Part shown: one piece after another, positions 10,480-18,736 of the stretch
Position numbering within the stretch: position 1 is the first letter of the stretch
Layout: the number at the start of each line of letters is the position of its first letter
Assembly (NCBI GenBank): GCA_002381865.1
Contig: DFYO01000019.1
Coordinates: 72,524 to 136,523 of the forward strand
Direction: 5' to 3'
DNA from: Clostridiales bacterium UBA4080
GTDB lineage: Bacteria; Bacillota; Clostridia; Lachnospirales; Vallitaleaceae
Length of the DNA: 64,000 nucleotides
The notes under the pieces: model-generated
Databases searched by the model: none
Seen by the model: only the letters and a program-made list of their open reading frames with translations
Told to the model about the DNA's origin: nothing
Translations under genes and position numbers: made by a program

Positions 10480-11130
10480 CTATTTATAATAACTCAGTTT
10501 TTTCTCAGTTCTTTCCATACCCATTGCAACAACAAAATTAAATATGTAATAAAATACTCCTGCCGCAATATACGGAATCATATTTGACAATCTGGATGCA
10601 TGCGCTCTTGCAATTGTAAACATCTCAGTTTGTCCGATTACGTAAGCCAATGAAGTATCTTTAACTAAGGTAATAACCTCGTTTGTAACTGAAGGTAAAA
10701 TTCGCTTAATCACCTGAGGAAATATAATTTTAAAAAAGGTCTGTATTTTACTATAACCTAGTACTTTTGCCGCTTCATATTGTCCAACCGGTATGGACTC
10801 AATGCCCCCGCGATAGATTTCCGCGAAATAAGCCGCATAGTTTAATACAAATCCTATAATTACTGCAATGAATCTATATTCATTTGTGATTTTGACATCA
10901 AAAATAAAATATGGACCATAAAAAACAACCATCAGCTGAAGCATTAATGGCGTTCCTCTCATTATAGAAATATATATTCTGACTATATTTTTGAGTATTA
11001 TATTTTTTGACATTCTTCCAAATGCAACAATAAGTCCAAGCGGCAAAGAAAATAGCAGCGTCAGACAAAATATCTTAATTGTATCTCCAAACCCTGCCAT
11101 AAGCTGTAAAATCAAAGCAGATAGTTCCAA
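10480..11130 (-). CDS. Polar amino-acid ABC transporter permease
   Basis: 216 residues with about five membrane helices, typical of HisM/GlnP-type subunits. The cytoplasmic EAA loop is clear ([20 protein letters not shown], about residues 137-156). It pairs with the ATPase encoded 11 bp downstream. Separated from the binding-protein gene by a hairpin at 11216-11245 that may lower its expression relative to that protein. Confidence 0.93.
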   Translation of the reverse strand: MELSALILQLMAGFGDTIKIFCLTLLFSLPLGLIVAFGRMSKNIILKNIVRIYISIMRGTPLMLQLMVVFYGPYFIFDVKITNEYRFIAVIIGFVLNYAAYFAEIYRGGIESIPVGQYEAAKVLGYSKIQTFFKIIFPQVIKRILPSVTNEVITLVKDTSLAYVIGQTEMFTIARAHASRLSNMIPYIAAGVFYYIFNFVVAMGMERTEKKLSYYK

Positions 11131-11215
11131 AGCTTTTACCTCCTATAATTATTAATGTGAGTGATTACACAATATATTTTTATTTAATTCAAACTCAGAA
11201 TTTTATTTTTGACGG

Positions 11216-11245
11216 TTAAAAGGGCTGTCATCCGACAGCCCTTAA
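11216..11245 (-). terminator. Hairpin between binding protein and permease genes
   Basis: A strong stem (AAGGGCTGTC with GACAGCCCTT, 4-base loop) with only a modest T run on the minus strand. At this position in PAAT operons such hairpins commonly act as partial terminators or stabilise the binding-protein mRNA. Confidence 0.65.
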
Positions 11246-11263
11246 CAGAAAAATTCATGCCCT

Positions 11264-12070
11264 TTATTTTCCGATTGTAGTTACGTCTTTACCAAACCAA
11301 GTATTAGAGATTTCAGCAAGCTTTCCATCTTTCGCCATTTCCTCGAGCGTTGCCTGCACCTTATCTCTTAATTCTTCATTTCCAAGCAAAAAGCCAACGC
11401 CGTATTGCTCTGAAGCAATTGATTCTTCAAGAGCTATAAGGGTATCCCCGCGTTGTTCAATTTGATAATCCGCCACAATACTGTCCATTGCAACTGCATC
11501 TACTGCTCCAGATTCTAAATCCATTAATGCTGCATTGTAGTCAGCTGAGGTTAGATAATTGCCAAAGGTTGCAACAAGATCCGCTTTATCCTTTAGTGCT
11601 GATTCTGCACTTGAATCTGCCTGAACAGTTACAGTCTTGCCTTTTAAATCTGCTAATGTTTTAATGTTTGCATCTGCCTTCACAACAAATACCTGCTCAT
11701 TTTCCATATATGCAGTTGTCCATGTATATTTGTCTTCACGTCCATTTATTGTAAATCCGTTCCATATACAATCAATATTTCCTGCTTTAAGCTCCATGTC
11801 CTTAGAATCCCAAGCTATTGGCTGAAGTACTAATTCCATATTCATTCTTTTTGCTGCTTCTTTTGCAAGGTCAAGATCAAAGCCTGTAAACTCCCCATCT
11901 TTTCCTACAAATCCCATTGGCGGGAAATTCTGATCAAAACCTACTATTAGCTTTCCTTCTGTTGTAGGAACATCTTTAGCTCCCTCATTCTCTTTGTTTT
12001 CTTTTGGCGCACATGCCGTCATGCTTATAGCAATTACAAGCATCATTATTATTGCTGCTATTTTTTTCAA
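11264..12070 (-). CDS. Polar amino-acid ABC transporter substrate-binding lipoprotein
   Basis: 268 residues. The N-terminus is a lipoprotein signal ending at SMTAC, so the mature protein is anchored outside the membrane. The SBP_bac_3 fold is shown by LIVGFDQNFPPMGFVGKDGEFTGFD-type sequence near residue 40, which is the amino-acid-binding family start, and DAVAMDSIVADY later. The start is probably TTG at 12070: AGGAGG lies 8 nt upstream of it but only 2 nt from the alternative TTG at 12076. A dyad (GGAAAG-N5-CTTTCC, about 12149-12166) upstream could be an operator. Confidence 0.93.
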   Translation of the reverse strand: MKKIAAIIMMLVIAISMTACAPKENKENEGAKDVPTTEGKLIVGFDQNFPPMGFVGKDGEFTGFDLDLAKEAAKRMNMELVLQPIAWDSKDMELKAGNIDCIWNGFTINGREDKYTWTTAYMENEQVFVVKADANIKTLADLKGKTVTVQADSSAESALKDKADLVATFGNYLTSADYNAALMDLESGAVDAVAMDSIVADYQIEQRGDTLIALEESIASEQYGVGFLLGNEELRDKVQATLEEMAKDGKLAEISNTWFGKDVTTIGK

Positions 12071-12178
12071 AACCAAATCCTCCTGTGAAATATATTATTT
12101 ATCGTTTTCCTTGATGCTATATTATCATATTAGCAAAACAGAGTAAATAGGAAAGCAACACTTTCCTTTTTGGCTTTT

Positions 12179-12220
12179 AAAAAAACAGAGCCTATTTTTT
12201 TCAAAATCTGCTCTGTTTTT
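12179..12220 (-). terminator. Terminator of the lipoprotein gene
   Basis: On the minus strand a 10-bp stem (AAAACAGAGC/GCTCTGTTTT) is followed by a T run. It lies about 40 bases after the stop codon at 12262. Confidence 0.85.
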
Positions 12221-12261
12221 CACTACTTCTTATGATTCTTTTATACTTTAACTTAATCCTC

Positions 12262-12756
12262 TTATTCCTGTGGTTCTTCTTTATTATAAGTTATTGAAAC
12301 ATACTCATCTGCTACTGTATAGCTTACCGATACAGTTTCTTTTGTCTCTTCTTTGCTTCCCATAAATGATAATGTGTTTTCATCCTGCATTGCAAAGGTC
12401 TGTTCATATCCCATTCCTTTAAGCTTTTCTACATATTCTGAATAATCATCCCTGTCTACTTCTTTTAGTCCAATTAGTTGTCCTGTTCCGATATTCATTA
12501 CTGTTTCTACCCTGCCTTTAAGCTTCGGAAGATCCCCCAAGCCATCTTTTGGCCATTCCAAATCACTTCCAGTTTTTAAGCTGCTTCCATCATCACCCTT
12601 AATCTCTACTTCGCCGTCCTTAACGTCTACATTTGGTCCTAAAATTGTGTCTGCTGCTTTTTCAGCCATCTTATCTTTGATTTTAGAACATCCGCTAACT
12701 GAAAAAACCAAAGCAAGTACTACCACTAAGCTTAAAATCCTTTTCATAACCTTCAC
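12262..12756 (-). CDS. Uncharacterised lipoprotein
   Basis: 164 residues. A lipoprotein signal ends at SVSGC (residue 23), so it is exported and lipid-anchored. The mature part contains a WPKDGLGDLPKLKG segment and a pattern (YVEKLKGMGYEQ, then beta-rich ending VSVSYTVADEYVSITY) that recalls the DUF6591-type lipoproteins; this assignment is from memory and tentative. Start is GTG at 12756 with GGAGG eight bases upstream. It is monocistronic, with its own terminator. Function unknown. Confidence 0.75.
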   Translation of the reverse strand: MKVMKRILSLVVVLALVFSVSGCSKIKDKMAEKAADTILGPNVDVKDGEVEIKGDDGSSLKTGSDLEWPKDGLGDLPKLKGRVETVMNIGTGQLIGLKEVDRDDYSEYVEKLKGMGYEQTFAMQDENTLSFMGSKEETKETVSVSYTVADEYVSITYNKEEPQE

Positions 12757-12842
12757 AATTTAAACCTCCATCATTCTTTTATTTCAATGGCTCGTGCCAA
12801 TGAATTCACAATATCTGCTTGCAAAATACACTCTAATTAATT

Positions 12843-14207
12843 TTACACGTTTTCTATAATTCTTGCAACATGAATTCCACTCGCGGCTGCTTGAGATAAT
12901 GAATGCGTAACTCCCGAGCAGTCTCCCAAAACGTAGAGTCCTTTCACATTGGTTTCAAGGTTTTCATCTACTTCAATATTTGAATTGTAAAATTTAACCT
13001 CAACACCATATAATAGTGTATCTTCATTTGCAGTCCCTGGTGCAATTTTATCCAATGCATAAATCATCTCAACAATATCATCTAACTGTCTTTTTGGTAA
13101 AACCAAGCTCAAATCCCCAGGAGTTGCATTTAACGTTGGATTTAAAAACGACTTTAGCATCCTTCTTTCACTACTTCTTCTTCCTTTTACAAGATCTCCA
13201 AAGCGTTGCATCAAAACTCCGCCTCCTAGCATATTACTTAATCTTGCAATTGATTCGCCATATTCATTGCTGTTTTTAAAGGGTTCTGTAAATTTACTGG
13301 AAACTAGCAAAGCAAAATTTGTATTTTCTGTATGAAGTGCCTCTTCTGAATAGCTATGCCCATTTACCGTTACAATATCACCGTAATTCTCAGTTACCAC
13401 TTCTCCGTAAGGATTCATACAGAAGGTTCTTACTACATCATTATATTTTTTTGTCTTGTAGACAATTTTACTTTCATACACATCATCTGTAATGTGTTTG
13501 AAAACCAAAGCCGGTAATTCAACTCTTACACCTATGTCTACTCGGTTATTAGTTGTTTTAATATCAAATTTTTCGCATACCTTTCCAATCCATTTTGAAC
13601 CAGTTCTTCCTGTTGCAACAATTAGCTTTTTTGTTTCAAAGGTTTCTTCCTTTGTAGCTACATAGAAAGTATCCTTTTGTTTTTCTACATTTGTAACCTC
13701 AGTTTCAAATCTTATATCAATTTTATCTTTTATATATTGAAACATATTTTCTGCAATAACAAGATTTCTATCTGTACCTAGATGTCTTACTTTTGCATCC
13801 AACAAATGAAGGTCATGCCTTAATGCTTCTGTTTTCAGCTTACTGTTTTCTGTAGAATAAAGCTTTGCCTCTCTTCCTCCCATTGCAAGATTAATATCAT
13901 CAACCTCCCACATCAAGCTAATAGCCTTATCTCTTCCAACAAATTTATACAGTTCTCCTCCAAAATTGTTTGTAATATTAAATTTACCATCCGAAAAACC
14001 TCCCGCCCCATAGAAGCCTTCCATAATGCTGCAGCTTTTGCATTTACATTCAGTTATTCTTGGATTAATAGTTTTTGGACATTTTCTTCTATCTAAAGGA
14101 TAGCCCTTTTCTAGCATAAGGATTTTTTTATTGGTCCCGCTTTTTACTAACTCATAAGCACAAAATACACCTGCCGCACCTGCACCCACTATAATCAAAT
14201 CATACAT
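12843..14207 (-). CDS. FAD-dependent dehydrogenase (COG2509 type)
   Basis: 454 residues. FAD-binding site LIIVGAGAAGVFCAYEL is at the N-terminus. A cysteine-containing stretch (ITECKCKSCSIMEGFYGAGG, about residues 50-70) and the C-terminal GLYVLGDCSGVTHSLSQAAA match the COG2509 flavoprotein family. The substrate is unknown for most members. Among three possible starts, ATG at 14207 is best spaced (6 nt) from GAGGTG. No obvious operon partner. Confidence 0.8.
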   Translation of the reverse strand: MYDLIIVGAGAAGVFCAYELVKSGTNKKILMLEKGYPLDRRKCPKTINPRITECKCKSCSIMEGFYGAGGFSDGKFNITNNFGGELYKFVGRDKAISLMWEVDDINLAMGGREAKLYSTENSKLKTEALRHDLHLLDAKVRHLGTDRNLVIAENMFQYIKDKIDIRFETEVTNVEKQKDTFYVATKEETFETKKLIVATGRTGSKWIGKVCEKFDIKTTNNRVDIGVRVELPALVFKHITDDVYESKIVYKTKKYNDVVRTFCMNPYGEVVTENYGDIVTVNGHSYSEEALHTENTNFALLVSSKFTEPFKNSNEYGESIARLSNMLGGGVLMQRFGDLVKGRRSSERRMLKSFLNPTLNATPGDLSLVLPKRQLDDIVEMIYALDKIAPGTANEDTLLYGVEVKFYNSNIEVDENLETNVKGLYVLGDCSGVTHSLSQAAASGIHVARIIENV

Positions 14208-14388
14208 CATATACACCTCGATTTCTTGTATTCTTTTATCTATTTGTTTTAATTTTTATTAAAAGCTCCACTGAAAATTATATCAAATTATATTAAAATT
14301 GTATATCAAAAATAACTGTTTTCTATTTTGTTTGTCAATAATTACATAGTAACAATTTGTATTTTTCTATGACCCTTAGGGTTTCATT

Positions 14389-14425
14389 CGCCTTCCCATG
14401 CACATCGTGTGCATAAGGGAAGGCG
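14389..14425. other. Strong long hairpin in the 14.2-14.6 kb gap
   Basis: A near-perfect inverted repeat has arms CGCCTTCCC and GGGAAGGCG, with an inner perfect ATGCACA/TGTGCAT stem. There is no T-tract on either strand. It lies behind the dha terminator and in front of the FAD dehydrogenase gene. The rest of the gap (14217-14445) is AT-rich with no gene seen; a TTGACA at about 14332-14337 on the minus strand could be part of the dehydrogenase promoter. Confidence 0.5.
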
Positions 14426-14445
14426 TTATTTGTGACCACAAAGAA

Positions 14446-14498
14446 CCAAAAAAGAAAAGAGCCTGCGATAGCTTTGTCAGCAATATTCGCAAGCTCTT
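14446..14498 (-). terminator. Terminator of the dha operon
   Basis: On the minus strand AAGAGC-TTGCGA ... TCGCAGGCTCTT pairs, followed by TTTTCTTTTTT. It lies about 60 bases past dhaK. Confidence 0.85.
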
Positions 14499-14560
14499 GA
14501 ATTACCCTGTAAAATATTATAGCCTTATTTTTCTAATAGATATTTTTTATATTCCTTGTA

Positions 14561-15556
14561 TTAGTTTTGTACAAATGCAGGTGTATCTGCTGGTGCAAAT
14601 AACAATTCTTTTAATTCTGCATCTAATTTCAATATTGAAATTGAAAATCCTGCCATATCCAATGATGTCATATAGTTTCCAACAATTGTTTTTGCAACTT
14701 TAATTCCTTTTTCAGCTAAAACTTCAGCAACTCTTAGGTTTGCAACGTATAGCTCCATTACAGGAGTTCCGCCTAATCCATTTACTAATACTGCAACCTC
14801 GTCACCGCTTGCAGGTTTTAAATCTTCAAGAATTTTTTCTAACAAATGATCAACTGTTTCATTTGCTGAACGCAATGTTTCTCTATGTGTTCCTGGCTCA
14901 CCATGAATTCCCATTCCGATTTCAACTTCATCTTCACCAAGAACGAAGCTTGGTTTTCCAGCTGCTGGAACAGTACAGGTGGTTAATGCCATACCCATTG
15001 ATTTAACATTTGTAATAACTTTTTCTGCAACTCTTTTCACTTCATCTAAGTCTGCTCCAGCTTCTGCCTTAGCTCCAGCAATCTTATGCACTAAAACAGT
15101 TCCTGCAATACCTCTTCTGCCTGTAGTCCATGTACTGTCTTCAACTGCAACGTCATCATTTACAACTACGTATTTAACATCAATTCCTTCTTCTGCTGCC
15201 ATTTCTGCTGCCATTTCAAAGTTCATAATGTCCCCTGTGTAATTCTTAACTACCAATAAAACCCCTTTGCCGCCATCAACTGCTTTTACTGCTTCAAATA
15301 CCTGGTCAGGAGTAGGTGATGTAAATACAGCTCCTGCAACAGCTCCATCGAGCATTCCTTTTCCAACAAAACCTCCATGTGAAGGCTCATGTCCACTTCC
15401 ACCACCACTAACCAATGCAACTTTTGCTTGTGGCGCATTCGCTCTTACAAGCACTTCAAATCCTTCAACTCTCTTTACATAGCTCGGATGTGCTGCCACA
15501 ATACCTTTAAGCATTTCATCAACTACATTGTCTGGATTGTTAATAATTTTTTTCAT
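14561..15556 (-). CDS. dhaK: Dihydroxyacetone kinase, substrate-binding subunit DhaK
   Basis: 331 residues. DhaK binds dihydroxyacetone covalently through a histidine and is phosphorylated by DhaL-ADP/ATP. The expected His218 lies in GMGIHGEPGTHRE (position 218), and the substrate pocket sequence SGGGSGHEPSHGGFVGKGML is at 50-69. AGGAGG precedes the ATG at 15556. Unusually it is the last gene, behind ptsI, and has its own sigma-54 promoter (15597-15612) in the ptsI 3' end. Confidence 0.96.
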   Translation of the reverse strand: MKKIINNPDNVVDEMLKGIVAAHPSYVKRVEGFEVLVRANAPQAKVALVSGGGSGHEPSHGGFVGKGMLDGAVAGAVFTSPTPDQVFEAVKAVDGGKGVLLVVKNYTGDIMNFEMAAEMAAEEGIDVKYVVVNDDVAVEDSTWTTGRRGIAGTVLVHKIAGAKAEAGADLDEVKRVAEKVITNVKSMGMALTTCTVPAAGKPSFVLGEDEVEIGMGIHGEPGTHRETLRSANETVDHLLEKILEDLKPASGDEVAVLVNGLGGTPVMELYVANLRVAEVLAEKGIKVAKTIVGNYMTSLDMAGFSISILKLDAELKELLFAPADTPAFVQN

Positions 15557-15572
15557 TTTGCATCCTCCTGGT

Positions 15573-17294
15573 TTAATTAATATCATTTATATTACTAGCA
15601 ACAATCGTGCCAGTTAATAGTTCCTTAATCTTAGAAGCTTGATTATATGACATAATACTTTCTACAAATTGCTTTTCTGCCTTAGATTCTATTATTTGCT
15701 CTTTGATTTTCGGTATTGATGGGGCGCTCATACTTAGCTCATCTATGCCCATTCCAACAAGTAACCTTGTCATAATAGGGTCTCCAGCCATTTCACCACA
15801 TATTCCTACCCATTTTCCGTTTTCATGTGCTGCCTCTGAAACCTTTTTAACAAGCCTCAAGATTGCAATATCAAAATGCGAATATAGCTTGCTGATTTTT
15901 TGATTTCCTCTGTCTACAGCTAATGTATATTGAACTAAGTCGTTTGTTCCAATACTGAAAAAGTCAACCTCCTTAGCAAATACATCCGCCATAATTGCCG
16001 CTGCCGGTGTTTCAACCATAATGCCAAGTTGTATATTTTCACCATACTTTACGCCTTCATTATCAAGTTGCTTTTTAGCTTCTTCAATTATTTCTTTTGC
16101 TTTATTTATTTCTTCAAGGCTGATTATCATAGGCAGCATTATAGCTACCCTTCCATAGGCAGAAGCTCTTAATATAGCTCTTATCTGAGTAATAAAAATA
16201 TCTGTTCTTTCCAAACTTATTCTAATAGCACGAAATCCTAGAAACGGGTTTTCCTCTTTGCCTATTTCCAAATAAGATAGAGGCTTGTCTCCTCCAATAT
16301 CAAGCGTCCTTATAACGCATAATTCGTCTTTTAGCTTTTGCACTACATATTTATATGCTTCAAACTGTTCTTCCTCTGTAGGAAGTCTTTTTTTACCCAT
16401 AAATATAAATTCTGTCCTAAAAAGCCCGACACCCTTACAGCCGTATTTCAAAGCCTCATCAATATCCTCCGGATTACCTATATTAGCAGCCAGAATTATT
16501 TCTCTGTTATCCTTGGTAATTGCCGGTATTTCATTTAAGCTCATATAATATGCCTTCTTCTTTTCCTCTTCCTTAAGCTGCTTATTATATTTGTCAATGC
16601 TATCTTTGTCTGGCTTCAATATAAGACTTCCATTATAACCGTCAATAATTGCAACATCTTCCTTACTATAGTCGCCTATTTCTTCTCCAACGCCAACAAC
16701 TGTTACAATGTTTTTAGATTTGGCAATAATTACCGCATGAGATGTAGTGCTTCCATTCCCCATAACAATTCCTGCAATTTTTTCTTGTGGAAGATTTGCT
16801 ACAACCGAGGGTTCAATTTCTTTGCCGTATAAAATAATATTATCCTGCTCAAAAACATTTTCCTCTATTCCCAAAATAATTTTTAATACTCTTTTTGAAA
16901 TATCCTTAACATCAACAGCTCTTTCTCTTAAATAAGGATCATCAAGGGCTCCCAGCATATCCGATAATTCTTTTGCTACATTTATTATAGCTGTCGGAGC
17001 GCAGATATCAGCTTCAATTTGCTGTAAAGTCCCATCATAAAACATTGGATCCTTAAGCATAAGCATGTGTGCTTCCATAATATCAGCCTGCTCTCTTTCA
17101 TCCTCTTTTTTAGCTTTAATCAATATCTCGCTGAGTTGTTTTTCAGCTATAGCGATAGCTTGGTTTAATTTTTGTTTCTCCTGTTCAGAATCACCCTTTT
17201 GATAGGTTTTTAGCTCTTCTTCAAAGCTATCCCTTAATATCATAATTCTGCCAATACCAATACCTTCAACCACGCCCTTGCCTTTGAACTCCAT
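15573..17294 (-). CDS. ptsI: PEP-protein phosphotransferase (Enzyme I)
   Basis: 573 residues, full-length Enzyme I. The phosphorylated histidine is in GNGSTTSHAVIIAKS (His186). The PEP-binding barrel shows GVGLFRTEFIFMG, LDIGGDKPLSYL and GICGEMAGDP. It takes phosphate from PEP and passes it to HPr, encoded just upstream (10-bp gap). Placement in the dha operon suggests a dedicated or shared donor for DhaM. Start at 17294 (MEFKG) follows AGAGGTGG; the longer reading from 17315 overlaps ptsH. Confidence 0.95.
   Translation of the reverse strand: MEFKGKGVVEGIGIGRIMILRDSFEEELKTYQKGDSEQEKQKLNQAIAIAEKQLSEILIKAKKEDEREQADIMEAHMLMLKDPMFYDGTLQQIEADICAPTAIINVAKELSDMLGALDDPYLRERAVDVKDISKRVLKIILGIEENVFEQDNIILYGKEIEPSVVANLPQEKIAGIVMGNGSTTSHAVIIAKSKNIVTVVGVGEEIGDYSKEDVAIIDGYNGSLILKPDKDSIDKYNKQLKEEEKKKAYYMSLNEIPAITKDNREIILAANIGNPEDIDEALKYGCKGVGLFRTEFIFMGKKRLPTEEEQFEAYKYVVQKLKDELCVIRTLDIGGDKPLSYLEIGKEENPFLGFRAIRISLERTDIFITQIRAILRASAYGRVAIMLPMIISLEEINKAKEIIEEAKKQLDNEGVKYGENIQLGIMVETPAAAIMADVFAKEVDFFSIGTNDLVQYTLAVDRGNQKISKLYSHFDIAILRLVKKVSEAAHENGKWVGICGEMAGDPIMTRLLVGMGIDELSMSAPSIPKIKEQIIESKAEKQFVESIMSYNQASKIKELLTGTIVASNINDIN
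15597..15612 (-). promoter_or_regulatory. Sigma-54 promoter for dhaK
   Basis: The minus strand reads TGGCAC-GATTG-TTGCT, the -24/-12 consensus with exact spacing. It lies inside the 3' end of ptsI, about 40 bases before the dhaK ATG. The 16-mer TGGCACGATTnTTGCT is shared with the site at 20822-20837 apart from one spacer base. Confidence 0.9.
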
Positions 17295-17304
17295 AAATCC
17301 ACCT

Positions 17305-17571
17305 CTAGTCTTCATAAAAATTATTTGTAATCAAGGTATCCAAGGCTTCTATTGCTTTATCTTCATCTGCTCCTTCTACTGCTACTGTCAGCTCCTGGCC
17401 TGTTTTAATACCCAAAGACATAATCATCAATAAGCTTTTGGCATTTGCTTTTTTATTATTCCCAAGCAAGGTAATATTGCTTATATATTGAGAAGAAATT
17501 TTTGCAATTTCAGCTGCTGGACGAGCATGTATCCCCAGCGAATTAATTATTGTATATTTATTCTGTTTCAT
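17305..17571 (-). CDS. ptsH: HPr phosphocarrier protein
   Basis: 88 residues. His15 in SLGIHARPAAEIAK is the phosphate carrier. Ser46 (KSLLMIMSLGI) is the position phosphorylated by HPr kinase in Gram-positive bacteria, so both regulatory sites are kept. GGAGG is 8 nt before ATG 17571, better than the ATG at 17586, which overlaps it. Between dhaM and ptsI, it is the expected middle step of the PEP-to-DhaM relay. Confidence 0.93.
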   Translation of the reverse strand: MKQNKYTIINSLGIHARPAAEIAKISSQYISNITLLGNNKKANAKSLLMIMSLGIKTGQELTVAVEGADEDKAIEALDTLITNNFYED

Positions 17572-17613
17572 TATATAGTCCTCCATAATTCTTTGAGCAA
17601 AAACCTCAGAGCG

Positions 17614-18012
17614 TTATTGAAGCTTTAGTACCTCTCTTGCTAGCTCTGCTGCTTCAATTACTTCATCAATATTTCCTCCGATAAATGCTTGTACAGCTGC
17701 ACTTATAGAGCCTTCCATAACTGGAGCGTCTGCAATTTTTGCGTCAATTTTTACTCCCGCTTCTTCTAAAAGTTCAATAGCCAGATTAGCACTTAATACC
17801 GCACTTCCTAAATCTACAAGAATTACAACGCCTTCTCCGGTATCCGCCATTCTTATAGCCTCGCTGATTCTAACAGCATCAGTTCCAATTCCTCCATCCT
17901 CCATTCCTCCTGCAGAAACTATTTTCTGATTCGGACCTGCCATTTGCATAGAAAGCTCTGCAATTCCTTCTGCAACCTTTTTACTATGAGACACTATTAC
18001 GATTCCAACCAC
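17614..18012 (-). CDS. dhaM: PTS-dependent dihydroxyacetone kinase phosphotransferase subunit DhaM (EIIA-only)
   Basis: 132 residues, an EIIA-mannose-like domain. His9 in IVIVSHSKKVAEG is the acceptor. Other family blocks are GGMEDGGIGTDAVRI and ILVDLGSAVLSANLAIEL. It receives phosphate from HPr and regenerates ATP on DhaL. Unlike the E. coli three-domain DhaM, it lacks HPr and EI parts, which are separate genes here. Starts at GTG with GGAGG 7 nt upstream, 2 bp after dhaL. Confidence 0.95.
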   Translation of the reverse strand: MVGIVIVSHSKKVAEGIAELSMQMAGPNQKIVSAGGMEDGGIGTDAVRISEAIRMADTGEGVVILVDLGSAVLSANLAIELLEEAGVKIDAKIADAPVMEGSISAAVQAFIGGNIDEVIEAAELAREVLKLQ

Positions 18013-18014
18013 AA

Positions 18015-18650
18015 TTAGCCCTCCATTCCATTTGCTTTATAGTAATCCGTTGCAGCCTTGAGCATAATGTAAAAAGACGTTGCACCCGGATCCTGATGTC
18101 CAATGCTTCTATCTCCCAAATAGCTTGCTCTTCCCTTTGTAGCTCTGATTGTTTTAGTAAATTCAATTCCTTCCTCGGCAGCCTTTAAAGCTAAGTCCAG
18201 ACAATCAGCAATACTTTTACCTTGCTCATGAGCACTTTTTAATGCTTCAATTGCTGGTTCAATTGCATCTATCATAGTCTTCTCACCCTTAACTGCTTTA
18301 CCTCTGTCTTTTATTCCAGTTAGTGCAGCTGTCAGCATTTTTTCCATAGCTGTCAAGTCAATTGTTTCTTGCCCCACAGCTTCTGCTCCCGCTTTCATAA
18401 ATGCAGTTCCGTATAAAGGACCCGAAGCACCTCCAACTGTAGAAATTAAAGTCATACCCACTTTTTTTAATGTAGCGCCAACATCCTTATCTTCATCAGT
18501 AATCTTAGGAACAACCGCATTGAAGCCTCTAGCCATATTAATACCATGGTCAGCATCTCCTATTGCTCCATCAAGCTCAGTAAGATATTCTTTGTTTTTA
18601 GTAATCTCTTCATTCACAGCCTTTAAGTAGCCATTAATATTTGTTGCCAT
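18015..18650 (-). CDS. dhaL: Dihydroxyacetone kinase, nucleotide-binding subunit DhaL
   Basis: 211 residues. The metal/ADP-binding motif is DGAIGDADHGINMARG (about 27-42), with TVGGASGPLYGTAFMKAG following. DhaL holds a permanently bound nucleotide that DhaM rephosphorylates, and passes the phosphate to dihydroxyacetone on DhaK. Start at 18650, with GGAGG eight bases upstream. First gene after a sigma-54 promoter (18720-18735), about 60 nt of leader. Confidence 0.95.
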   Translation of the reverse strand: MATNINGYLKAVNEEITKNKEYLTELDGAIGDADHGINMARGFNAVVPKITDEDKDVGATLKKVGMTLISTVGGASGPLYGTAFMKAGAEAVGQETIDLTAMEKMLTAALTGIKDRGKAVKGEKTMIDAIEPAIEALKSAHEQGKSIADCLDLALKAAEEGIEFTKTIRATKGRASYLGDRSIGHQDPGATSFYIMLKAATDYYKANGMEG

Positions 18651-18719
18651 CTTTTTTTCCTCCATTTGATCTTGATAATAGATTTGGTATATGGCCCCTA
18701 TTATCTTGCTAATATAATA

Positions 18720-18735
18720 AGCAAGAAGTGTGCCA
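18720..18735 (-). promoter_or_regulatory. Sigma-54 promoter for dhaL-dhaM-ptsH-ptsI
   Basis: The minus strand reads TGGCAC-ACTTC-TTGCT, a perfect -24/-12 element. It begins directly after the stop codon of the activator gene and drives the dha operon. Confidence 0.92.
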
Positions 18736-18736
18736 G

